Assembly (NCBI GenBank): GCA_039923855.1
Contig: JBDTBW010000035.1
Span: 29,464 to 93,463 of the forward strand
Direction: 5' to 3'
From: 66-474 sp039923855
Lineage (GTDB): Bacteria > Pseudomonadota > Gammaproteobacteria > Xanthomonadales > Rhodanobacteraceae
Length of the DNA: 64,000 nucleotides
A model generated the notes under the pieces. It had not been told where the DNA came from and did no database searches. It worked only from the letters and a program-made list of their open reading frames with translations. This document shows positions 54,073 through 63,458 of the stretch, one piece after another; position 1 is the stretch's first letter, and every line of letters starts with the position of its first letter. The translations under genes were made by a program, and so were the position numbers.

Positions 54073-54460
54073 AAAACCATTGCGCTTGGACGCGCTGGTC
54101 TCGACGACATCGTGTCGTCTCGACTTCACTGCGCTTCTCGCCAAGCGCGCGCCGGCGCGAACTCGCACTTCCCTGTGCTCGGACATGCGCGCCTTTCCCG
54201 CGCGCTTGGCTGCGATGCTCGCCCCACCCACCAATTGCAATGAGTACAATCAAAACGCCGAGACTGACGCCGACGCCTGAACTCCAAAACTCACGATATG
54301 ACATTGCTTTTCCGTTGACGATCCACTCTCGCAAAGGATGAATCAGGAACATCAGAAGCAGGGGCGCAACAACCATTGCTGCTCGGCAATAAATACGTAG
54401 CAGAGAAGGCATTTCTTTCGTGTTCTGCCACGCCTTCCGAATGGCCGCAACGAAGCTCAC
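54047..54460 (-). CDS. uncertain membrane protein downstream of phhA
   Basis: A GTG directly after the phhA stop opens a 137-residue frame. The first 80 residues hold two plausible helices (MVVAPLLLMFLIHPL and GVGVSLGVLIVLIAIGG). The rest is Arg/Gln-rich and encoded by repeat DNA, so the natural C-terminus may have been lost or replaced. Confidence 0.45.
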   Translation of the reverse strand: MSFVAAIRKAWQNTKEMPSLLRIYCRAAMVVAPLLLMFLIHPLREWIVNGKAMSYREFWSSGVGVSLGVLIVLIAIGGWGEHRSQARGKGAHVRAQGSASSRRRALGEKRSEVETTRCRRDQRVQAQWFWLLLPKQK

Positions 54461-55351
54461 TTAAACATCCCCGCTCTTCACCCACCCTTCCCCGTTGCCG
54501 CAATGAAACACGCGGTCGCTCGGCAGCACTTCTCCGGCGGGATACGCGGTCTGCGATTGCAGGCGTTCGTAGATCGGTCGGAAATCCGGTCGTGTTGCCT
54601 CGAACAACTGCTCGAAGCTGTCGATCACAAAATAGGTTTGCTGGAAGGTGTCGATCTTGTAGCGCGTGCGCATCACGCGCTCGAGATCGAAGCCCAGGCG
54701 ATTGGGTGCGTCCGATTCCAGGCAATACACCGATTCGCCTTTGGAGCTGACGATCCCGGAGCCGTAGATGCGCAGGCCGTCCGGCGTATCGATCAGGCCG
54801 AACTCGACCGTGTACCAATACAGGCGCGTGAGGTTCATCAACGCGTCGGCGCCGATGGCGTGCGCCTTGACGCCGCCGCGGCCGTAAGCCTGGATGTAAT
54901 CGGCGAACACCGGATTCAACAGCAGCGGCACATGGCCGAATAGATCGTGGAAAAGATCGGGCTCGGAGATGTAATCGAGTTGCTCGGGTTTTCGGATCCA
55001 CCAGGTCACCGGAAAGCGCCGGTTGGCCAGATGATCGAAGAACACCTGATCCGGCAATAACCCTTCCACGCCGATCAACCGCCAGCCGGTGCCTTTGATC
55101 AGCACCTCGTTCAAATCGTCGAATTTAGGGATCGCATTGGCGCTCATGCCGAAGCGTTGCTGGTTGTCGAGAAACTCTTTGCAGGCTCGGTCTTTCAGGA
55201 TTTCCCGCTGGCGCTCGAACAATTGCGCCCATACCTCGTGATCGGTTGGCGAATAACTCGCCCACGGTTGCTCGACCACGCCGGTGGCGTACACCGGGAT
55301 ATTGCCCCGATCGGTCTGCTGGTGTTCGACGCGGCGCGGCTGGGTGTTCAT
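54461..55351 (-). CDS. phhA: phenylalanine 4-monooxygenase
   Basis: Iron- and pterin-dependent conversion of phenylalanine to tyrosine. 296 residues. The metal ligands are in PDLFHDLFGHVPLLL (two His) and WYTVEFGLI (Glu). No AsnC/Lrp-type regulator adjoins it on this side. Confidence 0.96.
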   Translation of the reverse strand: MNTQPRRVEHQQTDRGNIPVYATGVVEQPWASYSPTDHEVWAQLFERQREILKDRACKEFLDNQQRFGMSANAIPKFDDLNEVLIKGTGWRLIGVEGLLPDQVFFDHLANRRFPVTWWIRKPEQLDYISEPDLFHDLFGHVPLLLNPVFADYIQAYGRGGVKAHAIGADALMNLTRLYWYTVEFGLIDTPDGLRIYGSGIVSSKGESVYCLESDAPNRLGFDLERVMRTRYKIDTFQQTYFVIDSFEQLFEATRPDFRPIYERLQSQTAYPAGEVLPSDRVFHCGNGEGWVKSGDV

Positions 55352-55464
55352 GGGCGTAGTCCCGCAAAACTGGCGGCCTAGTGTAAGTGCGCGCCCCGCT
55401 GCGCGCGCGTGAAATGCGCAAGGGTCGTCCCCATCTTCATCCGCGATTGGCTACCCTTGCACGA

Positions 55465-56247
55465 ATGAACACAGGTATTGAATCGGGTTCCACCCCGCGA
55501 GACCCACTGCGCCCGCTGCGCTATCTGTGGCGGGCGCCGTTGTTGATCGTCTACGTGGTGATCGGTTCGTTGCTGGCGATCTTCCTGTTGCCGCCGGGTC
55601 ACGTGGTCGATTCGATCGGCAACCGGCTGATCCGCGCCTGGCAGAAGCTTTTCCTGCGCCTGTTCGGGGTGCGGGTGCGCGGGGTCGGCGCGCCGCTGCC
55701 CAATCCGGTGATGTTCGTCTCCAATCATGGTTCGTGGATGGATATTTCCGTACTGCACACCCAGCGCGTGGCGGGGTTCGTGGCCAAGGCCGAGATCGCG
55801 CGTTGGCCGCTGGTCGGCTGGCTGGCCGCGCGCGCTGGCACGATTTTCCATCAACGCGGCAGCACGCAATCGATGGGCACGGTGATGGAACGGATGACGC
55901 AACGATTGAAAGCGGGCTTGAGCGTGGCGGCATTCCCGGAAGGCGGCACCGCCCCGGCCGGCACGCTGAAAGTTTTTCATGCTCGGATTCTGCAAGCCGC
56001 GCTGGACGCGAACGCGCCGCTGCAGCCGGTGGCGTTGCGTTATCTGCGCGACGGGCGGTCGTGGTTCGGGATGGCGTTTCGTCCCGGCGAGAGTTTCGTC
56101 GGGAACTTGCTGCGCTTGTTGGGCGAGCGGCGCATCGATGTCGAGGTGCATTTTCTCGAGCCGGTCGCGCCCGGCACCGAAGGGCGCCGTCGCATGGCCG
56201 ACACCGCGCGCGCGCGCATCGCAAATGCGCTGGGCATCGCCGCATGA
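55465..56247 (+). CDS. 1-acyl-sn-glycerol-3-phosphate acyltransferase-like protein
   Basis: 260 residues. The NHGSWMD (HX4D) catalytic motif and FPEGGTAPAG acceptor-binding motif mark the PlsC superfamily; an N-terminal membrane helix (LLIVYVVIGSLLAIFLLPPG) precedes them. The start at 55465 is preferred over 55387, which is in frame. It overlaps the next gene by ATGA. Whether it acts on phospholipid or another lipid is undetermined. Confidence 0.9.
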   Translation: MNTGIESGSTPRDPLRPLRYLWRAPLLIVYVVIGSLLAIFLLPPGHVVDSIGNRLIRAWQKLFLRLFGVRVRGVGAPLPNPVMFVSNHGSWMDISVLHTQRVAGFVAKAEIARWPLVGWLAARAGTIFHQRGSTQSMGTVMERMTQRLKAGLSVAAFPEGGTAPAGTLKVFHARILQAALDANAPLQPVALRYLRDGRSWFGMAFRPGESFVGNLLRLLGERRIDVEVHFLEPVAPGTEGRRRMADTARARIANALGIAA

Positions 56248-57239
56248 GTGCGCGTCGCGAATCCGAATTCCATCCGCCGCGGCTGTTGCGCAATCCGCAC
56301 GTGCAGTCGATGCTGGCATCCAGCAGTTTGCGGCGGGTGCTAATGCGCCGCCGCTCGCGGGCGGTCGAGCGCGACGCCCGGGAAATAATCCTCGACGGCG
56401 GCGACGGCGTGCGTCTGCTCGGGTTCCACACCGCGCAACGCGTGCTGCCCGCGCCGCGCGGGCTGGCGGTGATGTTCCACGGCTGGGAAGGCAGTGCGCG
56501 TTCGACCTATCTGATGCAGACCGGCGGAAGCTTGTTGACGCAAGGTTGGGATGTGTTCCGGCTGAACTTCCGCGATCACGGCGGCACCCACGATCTCAAC
56601 CACGGCATCTTTCATTCCTGCCTGATCGACGAGGTGACCGCCGCGGTCGGCGACATCGCGCGCAGGTTTCCGCAACGGCCGCTGGTACTGATCGGCTATT
56701 CGCTGGGCGGCAATTTCGCCTTGCGCGTGGCGCTGCGCGCGCCGGCACGCGGTATTCCGTTGAGCCGCGTGCTGGCCGTGTGCCCGGTGATCTGCCCGCA
56801 TCAGGGCCTGGCGGCGATCGAATCGTCGCGCTGGTTTTACCACGCCTATTTCATGCACAAATGGCGCCTCTCGCTCAAACGCAAGCAGCGCGCGTTTCCC
56901 GGTGAGGTGTTGTTCGAGCGTCGTCAATTGCGCAGCAGCTTGCGTGAACTGACTCGCGCGCTGGTGCTGCGGCACACCGATTTCGGCAGCCTCGACAATT
57001 ATCTGGATGGCTATTCGATCGCTGGCGATCATCTTGCGTCCTTGCGGGTGCCCGCATCGATCCTGACCTCGCGCGACGATCCGGTGATCCCGGTCGCGGA
57101 TTTCGAGCGAATGCAGTTGCCGCCGGGCGCGGAACTGACCATCGTCGAGCACGGAGGACACTGCGGCTTTATCCGCGATCTTGGCATGTCGAGTTTTGCT
57201 GAGGATTATATTGTCGAGCGATTGGAACGAACGGTCTGA
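56244..57239 (+). CDS. YheT-like alpha/beta hydrolase
   Basis: 331 residues; MFHGWEGSARSTY, nucleophile elbow IGYSLGGNFAL, acid in SRDDPVIP and His in EHGGHCGF form the catalytic triad. NPHVQSMLASS near the N-terminus is typical of the YheT/UPF0017 group. Coupled to the acyltransferase gene by a 4-base overlap. Ester substrate unknown. Confidence 0.9.
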   Translation: MSARRESEFHPPRLLRNPHVQSMLASSSLRRVLMRRRSRAVERDAREIILDGGDGVRLLGFHTAQRVLPAPRGLAVMFHGWEGSARSTYLMQTGGSLLTQGWDVFRLNFRDHGGTHDLNHGIFHSCLIDEVTAAVGDIARRFPQRPLVLIGYSLGGNFALRVALRAPARGIPLSRVLAVCPVICPHQGLAAIESSRWFYHAYFMHKWRLSLKRKQRAFPGEVLFERRQLRSSLRELTRALVLRHTDFGSLDNYLDGYSIAGDHLASLRVPASILTSRDDPVIPVADFERMQLPPGAELTIVEHGGHCGFIRDLGMSSFAEDYIVERLERTV

Positions 57240-57450
57240 AAGCTGCTGCGCTCGGCATGACTCAATCATTACGTCGCGCGCCGGCGAGCTGGTGCTCGAC
57301 CGGCCGGGTACATGGATGTACCGTTTTGCGGGCCGAGGAAATCCTCATGTGCTGACGTGTACACTCCGGTTCCTGCGCTCCGGCGGCGCGCAACCCCGGA
57401 TCAAGTCCGGGACAGGCTCTGCTCATCCTCGCTACGCTTCAAGTCGTTCG
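57236..57450. repeat. repeat C copy in a 342-bp gene-free stretch
   Basis: AAAGCTGCTGCGCTCGGCAT at the left and TACACTCCGGTTCCTGCGCT, continuing CCGGCGGCGCGCAA, at the right, as in 27441-27585. The middle holds TACATGGATGTA and a repeat A-like CCCCGGATCAAGTCCGGG hairpin. No gene seen. Confidence 0.7.
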
Positions 57451-57581
57451 TATGCAGTGATGCGGCATAATTGATGTTTCGCTCGAGCCGGCGGCGCTGC
57501 ATGCCTTGCATATCATTTCTGCGTGACTGCGTGCGCCGCGGCTCAGCTCAATCCGTTTTTGTTTGAATGAGCGACTAAGTG

Positions 57582-59672
57582 ATGCTCGACGACATCATCG
57601 GATTGCATCGCGCCGGACGACTGGAAGAGGCCGAGCGCGGTTATCGCGAATTGCTGGCCGAGCGTCCGGACGACCCGGAACTGCTGCATCTGCTCGGTAT
57701 CCTTCGCGGTCAACGCGGCGACAGCGAAGAAGGTCTCGCGCTGGTGTCGCGTGCGGCGCAACTCGAGCCAGATGGCTGGACCTACCAGCACACGCTCGGC
57801 GAAATGCATCTGCGCGCGCAACGCCTGGATGAATCGGAGCGCGCCTATCAACGCGCGCAAGAATTGAATCCCAATCTCACCAACGCCTACAGCGGACTCG
57901 GCCAGATTGCGTTCCTGCGCGGTGACATCGACACCGCCGAACGGCATTTCAAGATCGCGTTGCGCGCGGACGACAACGATGCACAGGCGCTGGCGGGTCT
58001 CGGCAATATCGCGTTGACACGCGACGATGCGCAAATGGCGTCGCGCTATTTGTCGCGCGCGGTGGAGCTCGAACCCAACGACGCGTTGGCGCAGACCAGT
58101 CTCGCGCACGCAATGTTGAAGCTGGGGACGCTCGATTTCGCCGCGCAAACGGCCGACAACGCGTTGGCACTGAAACCCGATTACGCAATCGCGCGGTTGT
58201 TGCGCGGCAACGTGCACTTGAGCAAGAACGAACCGCAACCCGCGGCGGAAGCTTTTGAATGGCTGTTGGCGCGTGGCGAACAGATCGCCGCCGCGCGCCT
58301 CGGCCTGGGCGACATCGCGCGCCTGCAGGCGCGCTACGACGATGCCATCGCGCACTACGACGACGCGTTGCGTCATCAACCGCAGATGCACCCGGCGGCT
58401 GTGCGGCGCGCCGATTGCCTTGCGCGCAGCGGAAAGATGGATGAGGCGATCTCGGATTTGCGCGCGCGGTCACGGGAATATCCGCAAGCCCTGATCGTGC
58501 AGGTGGCGTTGGCGCATCTGCTCTCGCAACGCGGTGCGCATGCCGATGCGCTGACGGCGTGGCGGCAGGTCGCGGCGCTGGCGCCGGAGAATGCCGACGT
58601 GCGCGCGGGGCTGGCGCTGGCGCTGGACAACGTCGGCGATATCGCCGACGCGGTCGAGGAAGCCGAACGCGGCGCGGCTTCGGCGCGTCCGGAACTCGCG
58701 TTGTTGCGTGCGCGCATCGCGCTGGCCGCCGGCGATGCCGCGACGGCCTTGCAACGCCTGCAGGCGATGGACCGGCAAGCGCTGGAAACGCAGCCCAGGT
58801 GGGCGCGCCGCCGGACGCGATTGCTGGGACTGGCGCACGACGCGCTTGCACAGTGGAAAGATGCTGCGCAAGCTTTTGAAGCCGCGCAACGCATCCGCGC
58901 GGCCTCTTCGCCGCCGCTACCCGAGTTGCCGGAACTGGACGCCGCGCTGCGAGCGCGGCTGCATGAACTTGCGGCATTGCCCGCGCTGAGCGAATCGCGC
59001 ACGGCCGCGCCCGTGTTGCTGCTGGGGCTGCCGGGTTCCGGCGTCGGACGCATCGCCGCGTTGCTTGGCGATCAACCGTCGTTGAAGGTGCGCCGCGATC
59101 GTTTCGCGGGCGCGACGGATTTTCTCGGCGGCACGTTCGATCCGCGGTTGCTTGGATCCCTGACCGATTCCGATCTGGTCCTGCTCGAACGCCGTTATGC
59201 GCGTCCGCTGCAACGCGCGGATGTCGGCGATGCGCGCGTGATCGAGTGGTTGCCGTGGTTCGATGCACGGGTGTTGCCGGCCTTGCAGCGCATATGGCCC
59301 GATGCGCGCATCGTCATCGCGCGGCGTGAAGCACACGATACACTGCTCAACTGGCTGGCCTTCGGTGTGCGCGGATTGACCATGCCTGGCGCGGTTGAAG
59401 GCGCCCGTTGGCTGAAACGCGCCGATGCCCATCAATCGCTGGGCGCCGCAACGATGACCGCGTACACGGTCGACACCGATGCCTTGTTGGCGGATCCAGC
59501 CGGCGAACGAGGCGCGGCGCTGGCCGGATTCCTCGGTCTGGAATCCTTGCAATCTGGCGTGTTGTCGCAAGTCGCGAGCCAGGGCCGCAAAGGCTTGCCG
59601 CGTGCCTTTGCGCCCGGACACGCCGCTCATTACCGGGAAGCCTTGGCCGACGCTTTTGCGGCGCTGGAATGA
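57582..59672 (+). CDS. TPR protein with C-terminal sulfotransferase-like domain
   Basis: About 696 residues. Residues 1 to about 470 form ten or more TPR units (for example AYSGLGQIAFLRGDIDTAER). The C-terminal third looks like a sulfotransferase: VLLLGLPGSGVGRIAALLGD fits the PAPS-binding 5'-loop, with RIVIARREAHDTLLNWLAFG further on. Start: GTG 57579 or ATG 57582. TPR-sulfotransferases are common in Xanthomonadales; acceptor unknown. Confidence 0.88.
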   Translation: MLDDIIGLHRAGRLEEAERGYRELLAERPDDPELLHLLGILRGQRGDSEEGLALVSRAAQLEPDGWTYQHTLGEMHLRAQRLDESERAYQRAQELNPNLTNAYSGLGQIAFLRGDIDTAERHFKIALRADDNDAQALAGLGNIALTRDDAQMASRYLSRAVELEPNDALAQTSLAHAMLKLGTLDFAAQTADNALALKPDYAIARLLRGNVHLSKNEPQPAAEAFEWLLARGEQIAAARLGLGDIARLQARYDDAIAHYDDALRHQPQMHPAAVRRADCLARSGKMDEAISDLRARSREYPQALIVQVALAHLLSQRGAHADALTAWRQVAALAPENADVRAGLALALDNVGDIADAVEEAERGAASARPELALLRARIALAAGDAATALQRLQAMDRQALETQPRWARRRTRLLGLAHDALAQWKDAAQAFEAAQRIRAASSPPLPELPELDAALRARLHELAALPALSESRTAAPVLLLGLPGSGVGRIAALLGDQPSLKVRRDRFAGATDFLGGTFDPRLLGSLTDSDLVLLERRYARPLQRADVGDARVIEWLPWFDARVLPALQRIWPDARIVIARREAHDTLLNWLAFGVRGLTMPGAVEGARWLKRADAHQSLGAATMTAYTVDTDALLADPAGERGAALAGFLGLESLQSGVLSQVASQGRKGLPRAFAPGHAAHYREALADAFAALE

Positions 59673-59750
59673 ACGCGCCCCCGATTGAACCCTTGCGTTC
59701 GCTTCGCCTTGACGCGGCGGGACTACACTGACAGGCATCCTTTGCACGGG

Positions 59751-60845
59751 ATGTCCGATATGTCCTCGCCATTGCGTCGTTTGTTGATTTTGCTTGCCTT
59801 GATCTGTTCCGCGTGCGCGGCCGCCGCACCGCCGCTGTCGCAACTCAAAGTGCCGGCGGGTTTTCATGTTTCCGTTTACAGCGACGCGGTGCCCAGCGCG
59901 CGCGAGATGACACTGAGTTCCAAGGGCACCCTGTTCGTGGGATCCAACGATGCCGGAAAGGTATATGCAGTCACCGATAACGGCACCAAGGTACGGGTGA
60001 TTGCATCGGGGCTGGAGTTGCCGGTTGGCGTGGCTTTCCGCAATGGCGATTTGTATGTCTCGGCGGTCAGCCGGATTCTGAAATTCCCCGCGATCGAAGA
60101 GCATCTGGACAATCCGCCGGCGCCGGAAGTGGTCACCGACAAATTGCCGACGGCGACGCACCACGGTTGGCGCTTCATCGCGTTCGGCCCGGATGGCAAG
60201 CTGTACGTGCCGATTGGCGCGCTCTGCAATGTGTGCGACCAACCCGGCTACGCGAAACTCATGCGCATGAATCCCGATGGCAGTCGTTGGCAGGATGTCG
60301 CGTACGGCATCCGCAACACGGTCGGTTTCGACTGGCGGCCGTCTACGCACAAATTGTGGTTCACCGACAACGGCCGCGACATGCTGGGCGACGATGTTCC
60401 GTCGGATGAATTGAATCGTGTCGACAAGTTGGGGGAGAACTTCGGGTTTCCATATTGCCACGAAGGCGACATCCTCGATCCTCAATTCGGCAAGGGCCAT
60501 TCGTGCAAGGACTACGCGCCGCCGGCATTGAAACTCGGCGCGCACGTGGCTTCGCTCGGCATGCGCTTCTACACCGGCACGCAATTTCCGGCGAGCTATC
60601 GCGGCGCGATCTTCATCGCCGAACACGGTTCGTGGAACCGTTCGTCGAAAGTCGGCTACCGCGTGGTAGTGGTGCATGTCGGCAAGGGCGGCAATGCGCT
60701 CGACCAGCAGCCATTCCTGACCGGGTTTCTGGACGGCCAGAAAACGCTCGGGCGACCGGCGGACGTGTTGCCTTTGCCCGATGGCAGCCTTTTGGTATCC
60801 GACGACGACAACGGCGCGATTTATCGCGTGACTTATTCCAAATGA
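59751..60845 (+). CDS. exported PQQ-dependent sugar dehydrogenase-like beta-propeller
   Basis: 364 residues with a signal peptide (LLILLALICSACAAAA). The blade motifs VPAGFHVSVYSDAVPSAREM, LFVGSNDAGKVYAV and the GSWNRSSKVGYRVV segment are like sorbosone/glucose dehydrogenases. The ATG at 59760 is an alternative start. Substrate and cofactor use unproven. Confidence 0.88.
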   Translation: MSDMSSPLRRLLILLALICSACAAAAPPLSQLKVPAGFHVSVYSDAVPSAREMTLSSKGTLFVGSNDAGKVYAVTDNGTKVRVIASGLELPVGVAFRNGDLYVSAVSRILKFPAIEEHLDNPPAPEVVTDKLPTATHHGWRFIAFGPDGKLYVPIGALCNVCDQPGYAKLMRMNPDGSRWQDVAYGIRNTVGFDWRPSTHKLWFTDNGRDMLGDDVPSDELNRVDKLGENFGFPYCHEGDILDPQFGKGHSCKDYAPPALKLGAHVASLGMRFYTGTQFPASYRGAIFIAEHGSWNRSSKVGYRVVVVHVGKGGNALDQQPFLTGFLDGQKTLGRPADVLPLPDGSLLVSDDDNGAIYRVTYSK

Positions 60846-60852
60846 GACCATA

Positions 60853-61482
60853 ATGAAATTGCACAGCGACAGCTTCGCCAATGGCGCGGCGATTCCCGCC
60901 GAGTTCGCGTTCGGCAAACCCGGCGATCACGGCGAGCCGTGCGTGTTCGCCTGCAACCGCAACCCGCATCTGGCGTGGCGGGACGTGCCGGACGGCACCC
61001 GTTCCTTCGCACTGGCGTGCATCGATCTGGACGTGCCGAGCAAACCGGACGATGTCAACAAGGAAGGCCGCGCGGTGCCCGCCGGATTGCATCGGATCGA
61101 GTTCGTGCATTGGCTGATGGTCGACATTCCGTCCGATTGCCGCGCAATCGCCGCCGGCCGTTGCAGCGACGGCGTGACCGCGCACGGCAAATCCCACCCG
61201 GCCGGGCCCGCAGGAACACAACAAGGACGCAACGATTACACCGGCTGGTTCGAGAACGACCCGGACATGGACGGCACCTACCTCGGCTATGACGGCCCAT
61301 GCCCGCCATGGAACGACGAACGCGTCCATCGCTACCGTTTTCAGCTATTCGCGCTGGACGTGCCGAGTCTCGGATTGGCGCAGGGCTTCATCTGGATCGA
61401 TGCGCAGCGCGCGATGCGGGATCATCTGCTGGCCGAAACCGATTACGTCGGCACCTATACCCTGAATCCAGCCGCACGCTGA
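60853..61482 (+). CDS. PEBP family protein (YbhB/YbcL-like)
   Basis: 209 residues. The anion pocket motifs ACIDLDVPSK (DxDxP-type), EFVHWLMVDIP and VHRYRFQLFALD are those of Raf-kinase-inhibitor-like proteins. Longer than E. coli YbhB, with an acidic loop (NDPDMDGTYLGYDG). Starts 7 bases after the dehydrogenase gene. Confidence 0.93.
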   Translation: MKLHSDSFANGAAIPAEFAFGKPGDHGEPCVFACNRNPHLAWRDVPDGTRSFALACIDLDVPSKPDDVNKEGRAVPAGLHRIEFVHWLMVDIPSDCRAIAAGRCSDGVTAHGKSHPAGPAGTQQGRNDYTGWFENDPDMDGTYLGYDGPCPPWNDERVHRYRFQLFALDVPSLGLAQGFIWIDAQRAMRDHLLAETDYVGTYTLNPAAR

Positions 61483-61624
61483 ACGCCGCGGCGGCGGGTG
61501 CGGCTTCGCAAACCCTTGACGATCCGGACATTAACGTACCGGCAACCCCCCGTTCACGCGGATGCCGGATACTGGCGTTTCGCGCCGCGCCCAATAGCGT
61601 GGCGGCAACCCGGCAGGTGACGCG

Positions 61625-61852
61625 ATGAATGTCGACATCATCAAGGGCAGATGGAAACAACTCGGCGGCCGCCTCAAGACCAGGTGGGCCGAACTGGGCG
61701 AAGACGATATCGGCCAATCGGAAGGACATCGCGATTATCTGGTGGGACGGTTGCAGGAGCGTTACGGTTGGGCCAGAGATCGGGCCGAGGCCGAAGTGGC
61801 GCATTTCGAAAGCGAACTTTCATCCGCAGACAAAGGAGAAGCAAGGTCATGA
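61625..61852 (+). CDS. CsbD family protein
   Basis: 75 residues; MNVDIIKGRWKQLGGRLKTR matches the CsbD N-terminus. General-stress-associated small protein. Overlaps the next gene by ATGA. It leads a four-gene cluster. Confidence 0.92.
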   Translation: MNVDIIKGRWKQLGGRLKTRWAELGEDDIGQSEGHRDYLVGRLQERYGWARDRAEAEVAHFESELSSADKGEARS

Positions 61853-62259
61853 CCAATCAGGTCGTTCCAGAGAATCCGCGTGACACCGCGCGCGCCGCCG
61901 CGCGCATAGAAACCGGCGCAGAGCGCTTCAAGGACGGTACTTCGCAAACCGTGCAGACGGCCAAGGAGAAATTCAACACGGCCGCCGACAGCGTCGAACA
62001 CGGCGTGCACAAAGCCACCGATGCATCGGCCAGCGCCGCGATCCGCGCCACCGAAAAAGCCGTGGAACTGCGTGAACGCAGCCGCGAGGCCTTGGGAGAA
62101 GCACGCCAACGCGCCAGTGAAATGGCCGACGGCGCCAAGGAACGCGCAAGCGATGCATTCGACAGCATGCGTGAGTTCGTCCGCGAACGTCCTGCGCAAT
62201 CAGTGGCGATTGCGTTGGCGGCCGGCTGGTTGCTCGGCCGTTTGGTCGGTCGTCGCTGA
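61849..62259 (+). CDS. DUF883 (ElaB/YqjD-like) membrane-anchored protein
   Basis: 136 residues: long amphipathic Ala/Glu/Arg helix, then a C-terminal anchor (SVAIALAAGWLLGRLVGRR). The GWLLGRLVG ending is the YqjD/ElaB hallmark; these proteins associate with ribosomes at the membrane in stationary E. coli. Confidence 0.9.
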   Translation: MTNQVVPENPRDTARAAARIETGAERFKDGTSQTVQTAKEKFNTAADSVEHGVHKATDASASAAIRATEKAVELRERSREALGEARQRASEMADGAKERASDAFDSMREFVRERPAQSVAIALAAGWLLGRLVGRR

Positions 62260-62297
62260 TCCCGCCCACAGCGATTTCCACGGGGGATGGATCGCCG

Positions 62298-62897
62298 ATG
62301 ACGGGCGAAGCCGAAGCGCAAGCGCAGGAAGCCGTGGCAAAACTCGCGGCCGCCGCGGAGCAATTGGCCGCGGAAGAGGCGATTGAGCGCGCGGCGCAGG
62401 CCGCGCGCGAGGCGGCGGCGCGCGAATCCGCCACGCATGTGCCGCCCGCGCCGGGCTTCGGCGCACAATTCGAAGCGCTGTTCGCGGCGGCCAGCGGTTT
62501 GGTCGGCGCACTGGGCCGGTTCTTCGCAGCGTTCGGCGCGCTGCTGGGCGCCGAGGCGCGTGTGTTGCGCGCGGGCGTACCGCTGTTTTTCATTGGTGCG
62601 ATTTCGCTGATCGCGCTGGCGGTTTCGCTTTGGGCGTGCGTGGTGGCATTGATTGCCTGGGCGTTGGTCGTTGCCACCCACTCCATCGGTATCGCCCTGG
62701 GGATAATCGTCGTCGCCCACTTGCTGCTGCTGGTGGGTATCTGGTTCGCCATCCGAAACGGGGTGAAACAGGCGAGCTTCCCGCAGGCGCGCGCCGAATG
62801 GCGGGCATTGCGGCATCAGATGACCGACGATCTGAAAGGTTTCACCGGGCCGCGCGCGGACAAACCGGCGCCAACGAAAACGGAATCGAAGCCATGA
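62298..62897 (+). CDS. YqjE-like phage-holin-superfamily III protein
   Basis: 199 residues. An Ala/Glu-rich N-terminus, then two strong helices (AGVPLFFIGAISLIALAVSL and GIALGIIVVAHLLLLVGIWF). Corresponds to yqjE of the yqjDEK cluster. Overlaps the next start by ATGA. Confidence 0.85.
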   Translation: MTGEAEAQAQEAVAKLAAAAEQLAAEEAIERAAQAAREAAARESATHVPPAPGFGAQFEALFAAASGLVGALGRFFAAFGALLGAEARVLRAGVPLFFIGAISLIALAVSLWACVVALIAWALVVATHSIGIALGIIVVAHLLLLVGIWFAIRNGVKQASFPQARAEWRALRHQMTDDLKGFTGPRADKPAPTKTESKP

Positions 62898-63148
62898 AAT
62901 ATTTCGCGGCACAGGCCGCGCGCAAGGAGGCGATGGGGCGTTGCCTGTTCGCGCGCCAGCAATTGCGCGCCTCGATCACCGAAGTCTCGGATGTCTATCG
63001 CGCCCATCCCTTGCCGGCGTTGGCCAGTGCCGCGGGCATCGGTTTTTTGCTGGCACAATTGCGCCTCGGCAGCGGTTTGGTGACGGCCGGCGCCCGTCTC
63101 GCCACGGGCCCCACGTTCGGATTGATACGCAAGTTGCTGCAAATCTGA
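62894..63148 (+). CDS. YqjK-like small protein
   Basis: 84 residues; basic N-terminus (RKEAMGRCLFARQQLRASIT) and one hydrophobic helix (LPALASAAGIGFLLAQLRL). Position after the YqjE-like gene supports the assignment; similarity itself is weak. Confidence 0.75.
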   Translation: MKYFAAQAARKEAMGRCLFARQQLRASITEVSDVYRAHPLPALASAAGIGFLLAQLRLGSGLVTAGARLATGPTFGLIRKLLQI

Positions 63149-63186
63149 GGTGAGTCTGAAAAACCGGTTGTACCGCCAGGGGAAAA

Positions 63187-63454
63187 GGGCCTATTAACGC
63201 CAACCCAAGTGGGCCGCGCCGTCGGCCCTTTGCTCGCAGGCAACGCATCACGAGGAAGATGTATGTCGATACATAGACGAGTGATAACGCCGCTATGCGG
63301 GCAAAGAGCCACGGCCCAAGGGGTTGCTCCGCAGTGGCCGCCATACGGCGTTGCGCGCCTAGGCCATAGAATGGCTATGGCGCGGCGGCGCGCGCCTTGT
63401 CTGGTGACCGCTGCGGAAGCAACGCAACTCGCTTGGGTTGGTGTTAACAGGCCC
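63187..63454. mobile_element. 268-bp element with 23-bp terminal inverted repeats
   Basis: Left end GGGCCTATTAACGCCAACCC, right end complementary (GGGTTGGTGTTAACAGGCCC), matching at 21 of 23 positions. Inside are two further stem-loop blocks: about 63210-63319 (TGGGCCG...CGGCCCA) and about 63323-63428 (GTTGCTCCGCAGTGGCC...GACCGCTGCGGAAGCAAC), giving a three-way-junction layout. No transposase. No clear target duplication. It ends 4 bases before the AI-2E transporter ATG and supplies its only AGG. Confidence 0.75.
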
Positions 63455-63458
63455 TAAC

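Noticed and set aside
58917..60917. 666-codon minus-strand open frame
   Set aside because: Lies opposite the TPR-sulfotransferase and dehydrogenase genes, both of which have clear domains.
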